Positions 46,101-56,431 of a DNA stretch of 64,000 nucleotides are shown piece by piece. The notes below the pieces were generated by a model that did not search any database, was not told where the DNA came from, and saw nothing but the letters and a program-made list of their open reading frames with translations. Source of the DNA: Erodium maritimum (taxonomy: Eukaryota > Streptophyta > Magnoliopsida > Geraniales > Geraniaceae); the NCBI GenBank assembly GCA_963921825.1, contig OY997590.1:59200012-59264011 (forward strand). The letters run 5' to 3'. Position 1 is the stretch's first letter. The number at the start of each line of letters is the position of its first letter. Position numbers and translations under genes: made by a program.

Positions 46101-48015
46101 GGTGTGCCCGTCCGAAAATCCTTCACAGAAAAACCAAACGGGTCAAACTCAACTGTAGCATTATTATCAGTGACAAAACGACGTACTGACACTAGGTTTT
46201 TAACAATTTTTGGGGTATGTAAGACATTATTCAATCGTAAAGTAGGGTGAGATGGGGTTAAGGAAGCATGACCAGAACCGGTAACAGGAATAATGGTACC
46301 ATCACCAACTATGACTTGACGAGCAATGCTAGAATTAAAATAAGGTGTTAGACTACCTGATGTGGAAGTCATATGAGAAGAAGCACCGAGTCCATATACC
46401 AGTTGGGATCCAGCTGCTGTAGGGACATCGCATGCATAGCTTGGTCTGTATCTGTAAGGACGGTGGAGACAGAATGTGCCTGATGATGAGCCCGAGGATG
46501 TTGACCCAAGACTCCTGGCTGATGTGCATTGCCCGAATTGGGCCTAGACTGTGGACGGGGAGCCGGCCCACTCCATGGCATGGACGGGTATGGGCAAGGA
46601 GGCCCAACCCAGGAGTGACCAGTCCAATATGGTGGTGGTTTCCAAGGAGACCAGGAGGAGTTGGATGGAGGACCGTGGTGCTGTTGGCCGGTACGAGACT
46701 GAGAAGAAGACCGACCACCTCGGAAATTAGCCCGACCACGCCCACGTCGATTACCGGAGCCACGATTAGTGGAGCCACGATGAGCAGTATCAACAGCTGC
46801 TTTAGACCCAGAGTTCGAGTCATCCGAACCAGAAGAGGTAACAAGGGCCGAGGACGAGGATAAGGCACCTTGGGCAGCTTGTTTCTGTTTTCTCGTCTCC
46901 TCCATGATTAACCTCGACCTAGCATCATAAAAAGGAGGGCAATGGATTGCATTGTTGAAGCAATGTGGCAATTCCATCATAAGCATCAGATAGGCCAGTG
47001 ACCAGTTGCAATACCAGTCGATTATTAGAAATCGGTGCACCCACATTCGAAAGGTGATCAGACAGAGATTTAAGTTGCTGACAATATGCAGATACATTCG
47101 GAAAATCATCTAACTTTGTAGTAGAAAATTGTTGTTCAAGATATTCTGCACGGGAGTGCTTATTGTCTTGAAAAATATTACGCAATGATACCCAAGCATA
47201 TGCAACAGTAGAATCGGGTGCAATGATAGTTTGAAGCAAGTCAGATGATATAGTACCGTAAATCCACTGTAGAACTGTAGCGTCAAGACGTTGCCAAAGA
47301 GTAGCACTTACAGGTGGTTGGGTCTGATCCGAGCGGGTAGACACAGCAACGGTGCCGCCGGGACCAAACTGGACGGAGTCGTCCTTGCCGGTGGGAGGAG
47401 AAACAACAGCTTTGTCCTTGCCGAAGTGATCAGAAGCAGTGGGAGGATCTGCTGCTGTGTCATTGGCTGATGCAGAATCAGCACATGCGTCCTCGTCCAG
47501 GTGAAGAACAGCGTCTGGCGTGACTTCAGAAGAGCCGGACCGAGCAGGAGCAGCGATGGAGACGCCGCCGGCCGGTGAGAGCGAGACGTCGGGAATAATA
47601 TGGTGCAAAACGTCGTGGACTTTGCAGTGGATTTTGAACAATTCAGCCCACGTGCTGTATTGTCCTTTGTCCATTTCGAGAACAATATGGACGGATCTGC
47701 GGATGTTGTGCACAAGGAGAGCCGGGTGAAGACGGGAGTCGGCCATGGTTGCAGACGAGTTCGCAGAAGACAGGAGCAGAGAGTCGGGAATAGAATTCGT
47801 AACTGAAGGGAATAGAGTCGTAATCGAAGGGAATAGAAGTCGTAACTGAAGGAGGGCTGCGGGAAAAAAGGTTGGATCAAACTAGGACTGTGATACCATT
47901 TTGGAGATTGATTTTATGTGTTTCTCATTAACGTAATTAGGGGTATAAATACAAGTGTTAATGATAATCTAATCTCTAAGTACAAAATACAAATCAAATA
48001 TATCTTTATCTATCA
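43135..48015 (-). mobile_element. Degraded Ty1/Copia element (4.9 kb) with short LTRs
   Basis: Fossil element on the - strand. Its LTRs are about 116 bp (43135-43250 and 47899-48015), close to each other in sequence. A primer-site complement (ctgtgatacca) sits inside the right LTR. A probable duplication CTTCT lies at 43130-43134 and 48016-48020. From its 5' end (right) it shows a gag (about 47.7 to 46.4 kb), an integrase (DIIHADLWTTP, CDNGREFDNSSF, about 46.2 to 45.3 kb), a reverse transcriptase (LDVKNAFLHGNL, LLLYVDDIIL, about 44.6 to 44.1 kb) and RNase H (SRSSTEAEYRS, ADIFTKGLP, about 43.9 to 43.25 kb). Domain order and the short LTRs suggest the Ale lineage. It is broken, with about five interruptions. 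Confidence 0.9.
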
Positions 48016-48020
48016 CTTCT

Positions 48021-48454
48021 CTTGTTTAATTAACGTATTAACCACTTGATTACAACAACAATAAAGATAAGATTAATTATATACCAGCCCCACTAATCAA
48101 ATAATATATTGCAGATCAATTCATTTCAATCCCAATCACTTTGTTACTTGCATCTCAAGTGAAGAACCAAAAAGCCTCTCTTTCTCTCTGGCGTCTGCTT
48201 CAAAAACTCGCAATACCGAGCAGCTATGCTTATTCTCCGAGTCTCATACTGATATTACACACGCTTGCTTTCTCTTGCATGAAGTTCCTTTTCACGAAAG
48301 CGGCCGATCCTCCGACTCTCCTTCACCAGCTACATATATGATATATATAACACAACTCATTCACAGACACAACGCATCATTCAATTGCTTATCAAAACAA
48401 AACAAGAGCTAGTTATAACTTTGGTGCATTCTTGTGTTTTCCCGAAAAGTGACG
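48021..48454. promoter_or_regulatory. Pectinesterase 5' region
   Basis: Upstream of the pectinesterase pseudogene ATG. 'atatatgatatatataacac' near 48335-48352 could be a TATA region with a leader behind it. No other gene is seen. Confidence 0.4.
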
Positions 48455-48607
48455 ATGATGATTCGTGGAGTTTTCTGTTTTTTGGTTCTTGCTGTTGTTA
48501 CGTGTTGCGAGGTAAATCCTGGTGGTTTGATAATAAGGGTGGACCATACCGGTAATGGAAACTACAAGAAAATACAGGACGCCATTGATTCGGTGCCATG
48601 TAACAAC

Positions 48608-51600
48608 TGTTGGTTCTAAACCAGATTGAGAATAAAGAAAACAAACTAAACCTTGATAGTTTTAACTAGAGAGGAGAGAAGGAATTGGAATTGATGTAAT
48701 CCCGAATGCCTTGTCTTTGCATTTGGCATGAACTTGTATTTATAGCACACAAACAGTAAAAATGAGAAGAAAAGTTGGACAAGGAACTATGTTATCTACC
48801 CTACCTACCCACATGGAAAACAAAAAAAAACATGTTGTTTGTTGTACTAATTACGGCATGGCTAGCTTACTATTTTTCTAACAATCCCCCCCCTAAGCTA
48901 GACATGTATGTTAACGGTACCAATCTTCGAGCGTAGGTCTCGAAATTTCACTTTACCAAGTGATTTTGTCATTACGTCCGCCAGTTGATCATCGGTCTTG
49001 ATGTACTCGATGGCGATCTTACCGTTTTCGACGCATTCCTAATGAAATGGTAACGTGTCTCAATGTGCTTGCTTTGGTCGTGAAAGACCGGATTCTTGCA
49101 TAACTGAATTGCTGATTTGCTGTCCACGTAAAGTGTGACGACATCAGCCTCCTTGCCGAGTAGGTCACCGAGCAGAAGCAACTCACCATCTTTAGGCGGT
49201 CGCGGCGGAGGGCGAGTCTTTTCTCGGACGAATACTCGAACACGTGCTATCGAACAAGCACTACAGGGATGACTAGTCCTTGCTCGGGGACCACGACATC
49301 CCAAGTAGGTTTTAGCCTCATTTAACAGACGGGGTGCCACCACAGTCTGGTGCACCAACAGTTGTCGTGCGGAACCAACGATCCCATCTAGCCTAGACTC
49401 TCGGTAGCTAGCTAGAGTAGGACTCGTGTAGCCGACATGACCAACCACTTCCATATCGTTCCTTCTCTTCTGTGGGGAACTCCCACCTACATCGTATCTG
49501 TATTCTTCGAGGATTGACTTGCGCCATTCTTCGTATGGTTCTACCTCCTCATAATTATTGGACTCATAGACGAGATCCGCAGGGTCTAGGGCAAGCTTCA
49601 AAGCTTCCCGAACCCGTTCCCGTTCCCAGAACTCGGCTACATGAACGGTGCGACCGTTCACCCCTACACAGACCTTGTGATGAAAGGCCATAGACTCGAG
49701 ATGGATCGCAAGACCACGGTTGCACATTTTCAAGCAGAGATGCTCAAGCATGTGCTTTAGCTTGATAACACTCATCAAGTCCTTGGATACGTCCATGGAT
49801 TTCTCAATCAAACTGAGGAGTTTCTGTAGCTCATCGAACCTGAAGGGGTCTGAATCGGCGGTTGCTCGAGACGGTAAGTAGTGATCGGCGGTCATCGTCA
49901 TCGCCACTATAGTGCTCTCTTTTGAACCGATATCGACAGGCTTTCGATAGCGGCGAGGAGCCTCCTCGCCCACTAACTCTGCATCTGGAGTGGCCTTTTT
50001 TGGTGAGGACCGAAAGACCGCGCCCACTCCTCCTAGACTTGGCTGATCCGTCGTAGCAACGAGACGTGGTGTTGCTAGAGAAATATACTCTACATCAACT
50101 CGTTCTGGTAGTACTGCTTTCTCTGGTGTGGTCCCGGAGGCTTCTCCCCTTAAGGATGGAGCTCGTACTGGTATTGGAGTGAATTCCACAATGGTGTTAT
50201 CGACTGAGAACGAGTCCTTCTCAACAGCGCCTACTCCCCCAATCCTAGATGGATGTCCCGTCATGGCACAGGCCGCGCCCAGGGTTGCTGCCTTGTCCGC
50301 CTCCTCCACCTCTGGGCATGCTCCAGTGAGGTGTGTAGTCGATGATTTGGAAGAAAACTTCCATCCCATGTTCATGTACAACACCGGATCCTTCTGGTCG
50401 TCGATTGCCCCAAGGTTGACCTCAGTGTGCACCTCGTCGTGAGTAGAAGGATCCATCCTTCCTTGTTCCACTCTTCCCTTCTCCACGACGTGGTTGGCCA
50501 TCTTCTTTGCCCCTACATCGAGGGAAGAACTTCCCATACTGACATGCTTATCCGACACTTTCTTGTCCTTTAGCATGGCACTAGGTTTCCCACGCTCCGG
50601 GCACTCCTTCGCCCATGTTGGTGTCCAACTAGATCTTTGGGTAAGTACCTCGGACGTTTTCTCGTCCTGATTTCGACTCCAGCAAGGCGTCCATACTATC
50701 CTTTGGACCGGTACCTCAGTCGCTCCCTCGCTCTTGGCCTGACTTGCACTTGAGTCAGCTTGGGTCTTTGATATGTCATCATGAGCTTGTTGAGTCCTCC
50801 TTAGTGAACGGTCATGTTGGACATCCCGCTCTTGCTTGGCGCTCTCCGCCTTGCCAAGTGTAGTTGCAACTGACGTCACCTGAGCCATCAGTAGTTCAGG
50901 TTCTTCGTCATCTGCCTGAACAAGCTGAGCTTCGTCGTTAGCCTCATCCCTCTTCTTCTTCCGGCAGTCACGGATCCAATGCCCTTCCATGTTGCAGTAG
51001 TGGCACTTCCCTGGCTTCCTGGTGCTGTCAGCACAATCCTTTTTGCCACCGTTGTGCCCCCTTCCTCTTCTTCGTTCAGCACGTTCCTCCGTTGCTTTGA
51101 AGCGTCCCGTCAATTCCTCCATGTTGATTGTATCGAGGTCGACGAGGCTATCAATTGATAATGCGAGCTGCGAATAACGCCTTGGAACTATGCGAAGGAA
51201 CTTCTGCATCACCTGCTTCTCCGGTATCTCATCACCGAGAACACCGAGATTTTCCACGATGCCAGTAAGTCTCATTGCCAACTCATCAACTGTTTCTCCG
51301 TCCTTGTGTGTGAAACGCTCGAACTCGCGCCGGAGTGTTTGAGCCTTCGCGTCGCGGACTCGGCTTGAGCCCATGCGGATGGTTTTGATAGCCTCCCATG
51401 CCTCGTGAGCCGTCTTCTTCTTCCCAATTGTTGAGATCATCTCGGTCGGAACCGAGCGCAGGATCACCTCCATTGCGGAGCAATCGTTGCGATATCCAAT
51501 CTCGTCAGTGAGATCCTCCTCGCCTTGGATTGTCGTCCACAAGCCTCTCGCTTGTAACCCGACCTCCATGAGGATTGCCCATTCTCCGTAGTTGGTACAT

Positions 51601-52031
51601 GAAAGGATGGGAAAGTTGGCCGTGTTAACCACTGCAGGGTACGACCTCGTCACCGCCAGCTCGCGCCCATAGCCGACTGCGGTAGAGGTACTCCTGGTGT
51701 TGCTCGCCTTGATCGTACTGACAGAATCGTTCATAATGAACCGGGCTCTGATACCACTTGTTGGTTCTAAACCAGATTGAGAATAAAGAGAGCAAACTAA
51801 ACCTTGATAGTTTTAACTAGAGAGGAGAGAAGGAATTGGAATTGATGTAATTCCCGAATGCCTTGCCTTTGCATTTGGCATGAGCTTGTATTTATAGCAC
51901 ACAAACAGTAAAAATGAGAAGAAAAGTTGGACAAGGAACTATGTTATCTACCCTACCTACCCACATGGAAAACAAAAAAAACATGTTTGTTGTACTAATT
52001 ACGGCATGGCTAGCTTACTATTTTTCTAACA
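48608..52031 (-). mobile_element. Young non-autonomous gag-only LTR element (TR-GAG type)
   Basis: A 3424 bp element inserted in pectinesterase exon 1, read on the - strand. The LTRs are 48608-48883 and 51759-52031 (276 and 273 bp), with TGTT...AACA ends. The exact 5 bp duplication ACAAC lies at 48603-48607 and 52032-52036. A tRNA-Met primer-site complement (gctctgatacca) is at 51745-51756 and the C-rich complement of a polypurine tract is at 48884-48893. By eye the two LTRs differ at about 4 substitutions and about 3 small gaps, so it is young, around one million years or less at usual plant rates. It holds one long ORF with gag but no integrase or reverse transcriptase. The element looks structurally whole. 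Confidence 0.92.
48972..51734 (-). CDS. Gag-type protein with extra middle region and RNase H tail (920 codons)
   Basis: Single open frame of the element at 48608-52031. Residues of about 1-245 are a Copia-type gag (WAILMEVGLQARGLW, TAHEAWEAIKTIR, LRREFERF) ending with a CCHC zinc knuckle (CHYCNMEGHWIRDC). About residues 290-860 form a charged, low-complexity region that I cannot assign. It contains the phrase 'QRxxWTPxW' twice and 'GGVGAV' twice, plus a better-ordered part near residues 640-780 (FHHKVCVGVNGRTVHVAEFW). The last 60 residues are the end of a Copia RNase H (LYVDSKSAIQLCKNPVFHDQ, then SKHIETRYHFIR). Integrase and reverse transcriptase are absent. It would depend on a helper Copia element. 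Confidence 0.8.
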   Translation of the reverse strand: MNDSVSTIKASNTRSTSTAVGYGRELAVTRSYPAVVNTANFPILSCTNYGEWAILMEVGLQARGLWTTIQGEEDLTDEIGYRNDCSAMEVILRSVPTEMISTIGKKKTAHEAWEAIKTIRMGSSRVRDAKAQTLRREFERFTHKDGETVDELAMRLTGIVENLGVLGDEIPEKQVMQKFLRIVPRRYSQLALSIDSLVDLDTINMEELTGRFKATEERAERRRGRGHNGGKKDCADSTRKPGKCHYCNMEGHWIRDCRKKKRDEANDEAQLVQADDEEPELLMAQVTSVATTLGKAESAKQERDVQHDRSLRRTQQAHDDISKTQADSSASQAKSEGATEVPVQRIVWTPCWSRNQDEKTSEVLTQRSSWTPTWAKECPERGKPSAMLKDKKVSDKHVSMGSSSLDVGAKKMANHVVEKGRVEQGRMDPSTHDEVHTEVNLGAIDDQKDPVLYMNMGWKFSSKSSTTHLTGACPEVEEADKAATLGAACAMTGHPSRIGGVGAVEKDSFSVDNTIVEFTPIPVRAPSLRGEASGTTPEKAVLPERVDVEYISLATPRLVATTDQPSLGGVGAVFRSSPKKATPDAELVGEEAPRRYRKPVDIGSKESTIVAMTMTADHYLPSRATADSDPFRFDELQKLLSLIEKSMDVSKDLMSVIKLKHMLEHLCLKMCNRGLAIHLESMAFHHKVCVGVNGRTVHVAEFWERERVREALKLALDPADLVYESNNYEEVEPYEEWRKSILEEYRYDVGGSSPQKRRNDMEVVGHVGYTSPTLASYRESRLDGIVGSARQLLVHQTVVAPRLLNEAKTYLGCRGPRARTSHPCSACSIARVRVFVREKTRPPPRPPKDGELLLLGDLLGKEADVVTLYVDSKSAIQLCKNPVFHDQSKHIETRYHFIRNASKTVRSPSSTSRPMINWRT

Positions 52032-52257
52032 ACAACAACGAGTCGGTTCTGATATGGGTCAAATCGCGGACAAGCCCTTCATCACCCTCAGCGGCACCAA
52101 GCCAGGCAACACCGTCGTCACATGGGACGACACCGGCTCCATATTTGAGTCTCCCACAATGGCACTCCTTGCTTCTCATGTTGTGCTTCGATCGCTCCCT
52201 ATCGAGGTACGTATATATACTTATCATTTGAATTTGCTAATGAAACCAGATTTGTAC

Positions 52258-52870
52258 GTAGTAGTAGCAGTAGTAGTAGTAGCAGTAGTAGCAGTAGTAG
52301 CAGTAGCAGTAGTAGCAGTAGCAGTAGTAGCAGTAGCAGCAGTAGGAGTAGTAGCAGTAGGAGTAGTAGCAGTAGGAGTAGTAGCAGTAGCAGTAGTAGC
52401 AGTAGCAGTAGCAGCAGTAGCAGTAGCAGCAGTAGCAGTAGGAGCAGTAGCAGCAGCAGTAGCAGCAGTAGTAGCAGCAGTAGTAGCAGCAGTAGTAGCA
52501 GCAGTAGTAGCAGTAGTAGCAGCAGTAGCAGCAGTAGCAGTAACAGTAGTAGTAGCAGTAGTAGCAGTAGCAGCAGCAGCAGCAGTAGCAGCAGCAGTAG
52601 CAGTAGCAGCAGCAGGAGTAGCAGTAGTAGCAGTAGCAGTAGTAGCAGTAGCAGCAGTAGTAGCAGCAGTAGCAGCAGTAGCAGGAGTAGGAGCAGTAGC
52701 AGTAGCAGTAGCAGTAGCAGTAGCAGTAGCAGTAGCGGCAGCAGTAGCAGCAGCAGCAGCAGTAGCAGCAGCAGTAGCAGTAGCAGTAGCAGTAGCAGTA
52801 GCAGTAGCAGTAGCAGTAGCAGTAGCAGTAGCAGTAGCAGTAGTAGTAGTAGTAGTAGTAGTAGCAGCAG
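52258..52870. repeat. Triplet array (GTA/GCA/GGA), about 613 bp, in pectinesterase intron 1
   Basis: About 204 triplets in unbroken phase, almost all G-N-A with N = T or C and a few G. In other words TAG and CAG units are mixed. Only two or three units depart from this (one CGG and one TAA-type). It lies in the intron after the exon at 52206, 19 bp before the acceptor at 52889. The opposite strand reads as more than 200 leucines and other frames as Ala/Val or Ala/Thr; these are by-products of the array, not genes. Confidence 0.95.
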
Positions 52871-53219
52871 CCAATGAGGTTCATTGCAGAACTCGTCCAG
52901 GGCAGGAACAAAGGTTGTCGCGTTGAGAGTGTCCGGAGACAAGATCTCGGTGATCGGGTGCCAGATTCTTGGTTACCAAGACACCCTGCTGGATGATGCA
53001 GGGAGGCACTACTATCGGAGTTGTTTCATCCAAGGAGCAACCGACTTCATTTGTGGAAACGCAGCTTCTCTTTGAGATACATTATACATATAATATGTGG
53101 CATGACTTAATTGTAAAAGGACAAAATCTTTATTTTATTTTCCACTAAATGGTAGTGGGTAGTTCAATCTGTGTGACTAAAATTTTAGATGTTGTATTTA
53201 TAATTTTTAGGGGTTACTC

Positions 53220-53770
53220 CATGTCAGCACGCTTACTTTTCGTTTATTGCTAAATTTTAACTAAGCAAATGTAAATTGTCATGTAGTAACGTTGACTAAC
53301 AACTATTACATTTTCCGTCCGCAAGTCTAACGGTCGTTAAGTGAGTAACAGAAAAAGTTGATAGTTCATGGTTATGATTTGCCAATAAAAGAAAAGTTGA
53401 AAAGGTTAAGCCTTTTGGTTCCCCTTATGTTGGAACCCCCTTGTTATCTTGGTTGCTACCCTGCTTCTCCTTGAATCAGGGATTTCCGTCTCCTTTTCTG
53501 GATTCGGTCATATTAATAAATTTTCGAGCTTATCAAAAAAATAAATAAAAGAAAAGTTGAAGTAATGATTTAAGAATAAACGAAAAGTTGAAATTTCTAT
53601 TTAGGAAAGTTTTAGAGCATGTGACTGGTATTTCACGGCGTTAGTCACACTTAACATATTTTGATACATTTTGAGAACTAATAAGGTGAAACATGTTATT
53701 ATCTGATACGTTTCATATATGTGAGTTATGATTTGATGTTTGACTTTAGTACATGACATGAAGTTCTTTC
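53220..53770. mobile_element. Mutator-type MITE, copy 2, in pectinesterase intron 2
   Basis: It begins GGGGTTACTCCATGTC and ends GACATGAAGTTCTTTC. The exact 9 bp duplication TAATTTTTA flanks it at 53211-53219 and 53771-53779. It is homologous to the MITE at 24090-24485. A LINE fragment is nested inside it (53402-53543), which accounts for its extra length. Confidence 0.93.
53402..53543 (+). mobile_element. 5'-truncated LINE tail nested in the MITE
   Basis: A 142 bp insertion ending in 'ttaataaattttcgagctta' and an A-run. The exact 18 bp duplication AATAAAAGAAAAGTTGAA lies at 53384-53401 and 53544-53561. The tail resembles the LINE end at 60336-60497. It split the MITE after that had inserted. 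Confidence 0.9.
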
Positions 53771-54332
53771 TAATTTTTAAATAATAGATAGTCCAGTATA
53801 TAACAATATTTTTAAAGTAATAGGTATATAAATAATTTTGGTTGGTTGTAGAAATGTCATTTGCATACAATCTCTATGGATGCGGGAGCCATTACAGCCC
53901 AACGGCGGCAGTCACCATGGGAGAACACATGGTTCACCTTCTTGGGGTGCAAGATCACCGGTATAAAGGGAGCCAGTGCCGTCCTGGGAAGGCCCTGGGG
54001 CCACTTTGCCTCAGGGATGGGATAATTGGAGAGACCCTTCCAAGGAAACGTATGGGATCATATTCATACAATTTTTGTTTTCTTAAGGTGTGTGTTCTTG
54101 TATCTTCAATTTCGGAAGGTTGACAAAATGTATGTTGTTTTTGTTAATGTGTTGCCGTACGGCATATTATGGAGAGTACAAGAACTATGGACAAGGAGCT
54201 GTTAAGGCCAGAAGGGTTCCATGGCTGCGCAACCTTACGAGCATAGAAGCCCAACCATTCTTGACTAGGGACATAGTTGATGGCAAAGTGTGGATCAAGT
54301 CTGTGCCAACCACTTTCAGAGGAGGAAACTGA

Positions 54333-54980
54333 TTGATGGATTCAAATTCTTTGGAGCTATGTTCATCACATGCATGGCGATATCACTGAGTTAGATGGCT
54401 TCATTCTTTTGTTAATATGTATATGCTCAAATATTCACCATGTATCAATCTATCAGTAAATTTGATTCCTTCTTCAAAACAAAATATATATTTTCATGTT
54501 AACCGCAAAAATAGAACCAAGAAACTTTAGTCTAGTGTATGTGTAGCAGTCAAATGAACGATTGACAATCTAAATTTTATAAGATGTTATAATAAATTGG
54601 GTTTGATCCATGTTTAGAAAAAAACTAATCTCTACAAGTGAGGTTTGGTTTATCGTCTCTCCTTGTATTCTCCCACTAATTGTAAAAGTTTAGTTATGAT
54701 CACGTACCATTGTCTTACAAACAATAATCTTTTACTTAGTAAATTTAATGAAAAAATTACTGATGCCACATCTAGATAATAAAGTTAATTTGTCAGTAGT
54801 GAAGTTTTTTTCTTATCAACAAAGATGGTTTTCTAAATGCAACAAAATTGACGTAGACAAGACTATTTTCTTGGCATTTTTATGAGCCGAGATATAGAGG
54901 AGGCATGATCAATACCGTCATTAAAAATCGTCAGTAACAACGGTTATATTGCCCATTGACCAATCGCTTAACTTTGAAAA
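54333..54980. other. Pectinesterase 3' flank
   Basis: AT-rich sequence after the stop codon. It should hold the former 3' UTR to about 54480, then spacer. I see no gene. Confidence 0.45.
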
Positions 54981-55019
54981 AAAATCAAAATTTAAGACAA
55001 ATTTTAAAGTTATTCCGAA

Positions 55020-56330
55020 GAAAAACTTTTGGTGTTTCTCGTCAACGGAAGACATCACGAGCACAAAATTGAACGTGCAATAAAAAATAGCATCACGAGG
55101 CCATCCCCAGCGGTTCAAATTTTATTTAATCGAGTCATGAACACACCATCCGCAACACCGTTTCGTTCAGAAGAGAGTACATCAAGAGAAATCGTGTTGA
55201 TGGGCATGAGCGTCTAATGCGTGACTATTTTTGTGCCCAATCGATGTACAACCAGATTCAATTTCGTCGTCTCTTTCGAATGCCCAAGGATGTTTTCACG
55301 CGTATTGTCTTTGCATTGGAACAACACGATAAATACTTCTGGTGAGGCATGGATGGTTTAGGACAAATATCATTTTCTCCATATCAAAAACGTACTATAA
55401 GTATTGGGCAGTTGTGTGATAAATCTGTGGGTGAAGGCATTGACGAGTACTTTCGAATGGGCGAGAGTACGGATCTTCAGTGCATGAAACGAGTTTGAGG
55501 GAATAATTTAGGTGTTCGACGCGACCAATCTATGCAAACATAGACATGCAGATATGGATAGGATATTATCATTTAATGATGCACATGGATTCACTAGGAT
55601 GTTGGGTAGTCTTGACTGTCAGTGGAAGAACTTTCGAATGACATTGAAAGGAATTTACTCACAGAAAGATCCCGGTAGTGTCCCGACAGTGATACTCGAG
55701 TTCGTGGCTATGCAAGATTTATGGATATAGCACGTGTTTTTTGGTATGACAAGGTCTAACAACAACATCTATGTGCTTAATCATTCGAGATTGTTCTCAC
55801 ACATCGTCAATGGTTCGCAACCACCGATCACTTACACGGTAAATGAAAACGAGCACAATCTTCCTTATTACTTGATTGATGGTATTTAATTACTCATCGT
55901 AGCCTGTTTTTGTTAAAACGATCTCATTGCCTCAACTCCTTAAGAATAAGAAATTTGTTATCTGCCAAGAAGCTTGTAGGAAGGATGTAGAATGAGTAAT
56001 TGGGGTCTTCTAAGCTCGGTTTCACATTATAATTCGTCCGAGCCGAATGTGGAAGCACTCGTCACTTGGTCTATTCATGAATGCATGTGTCATCATGCAC
56101 AATATGATTGTGGAGGCAGAACGTCATACATATAAATGTTATATTGAGAAAATAGATGAAGATGGGTCATTCAAACCAAGATTCAATTAAGGAACACCCG
56201 TCCCTTCCCACTTCATACTTGCAAACAACGATAGGATGAAAAATCACCATGATCATAATGTATTGAAAGAAGACCTCATCGAACATATATGGACTACGTT
56301 TGAATATCATGATTGATTATTTTCCATTGT
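55020..56330 (+). pseudogene. PIF/Harbinger transposase relic A
   Basis: The + strand keeps the outline of a nuclease-type (HARBI1/ALP1-like) DDE transposase. The N-terminal part has HERLMRDYFCAQ near 55195-55235 and PKDVFTRIVFALEQHD near 55285-55330. The core has RMLGSLDCQWKN near 55590-55630, which holds the first catalytic Asp, and AMQDLWI near 55710. The C-terminus has the MHNMIVEAERHT phrase near 56090-56130. At least four frameshifts or stops separate the pieces (for example TGAG at 55344 and TGA near 55497). It is clearly dead. Two other relics in the window (38055 and 59690) are homologous. Confidence 0.82.
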
Positions 56331-56431
56331 AACACCGTTTTTATAATTTCGTCCATTTCAAATCTTGTTCCGTAGTTGTCAATATAATGTCATTTTTTGA
56401 AGTGTAATGCAACTTTAATTATGTTCAATTT

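Larger units (their letters stand above)
48455..54332 (+). pseudogene. Pectinesterase (PME) pseudogene, split by an LTR element
   Basis: Host gene of the carbohydrate-esterase family 8 type, close to the plant group of Arabidopsis PME11. Exon pieces are 48455-48607 (hydrophobic signal-like start MMIRGVFCFLVLAVVTCCEV), 52037-52206 (after the insertion; KPFITLSGTK), 52890-53074 (ALRVSGDK, the catalytic GYQDTLLDD, GATDFICGNA), 53852-54049 (GAITAQ, FTFLGCKITG, LGRPWG) and about 54160-54332 (YYGEYKNYGQGA to the stop). It is dead. An LTR element splits exon 1. Codons are missing with a frameshift near 52057. Exon 2 ends in TGA with no GT donor near 53073. A deletion and stop lie near 54010-54020. 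The acceptor before 54160 is not AG. A working enzyme would demethylate cell-wall pectin. Confidence 0.9.

Noticed and set aside
46369-46868. Gly/Ser/Pro-rich frames between the gag and integrase parts of the Copia element
   Set aside because: These are part of, or shadows of, the degraded Copia polyprotein, not separate genes.
52199-52942. Frame of more than 200 consecutive leucines on the - strand, and Ala/Val and Ala/Thr frames on other strands and phases
   Set aside because: These frames exist only because of the triplet array. They lie in a pectinesterase intron, have no start context and no homologues I know.
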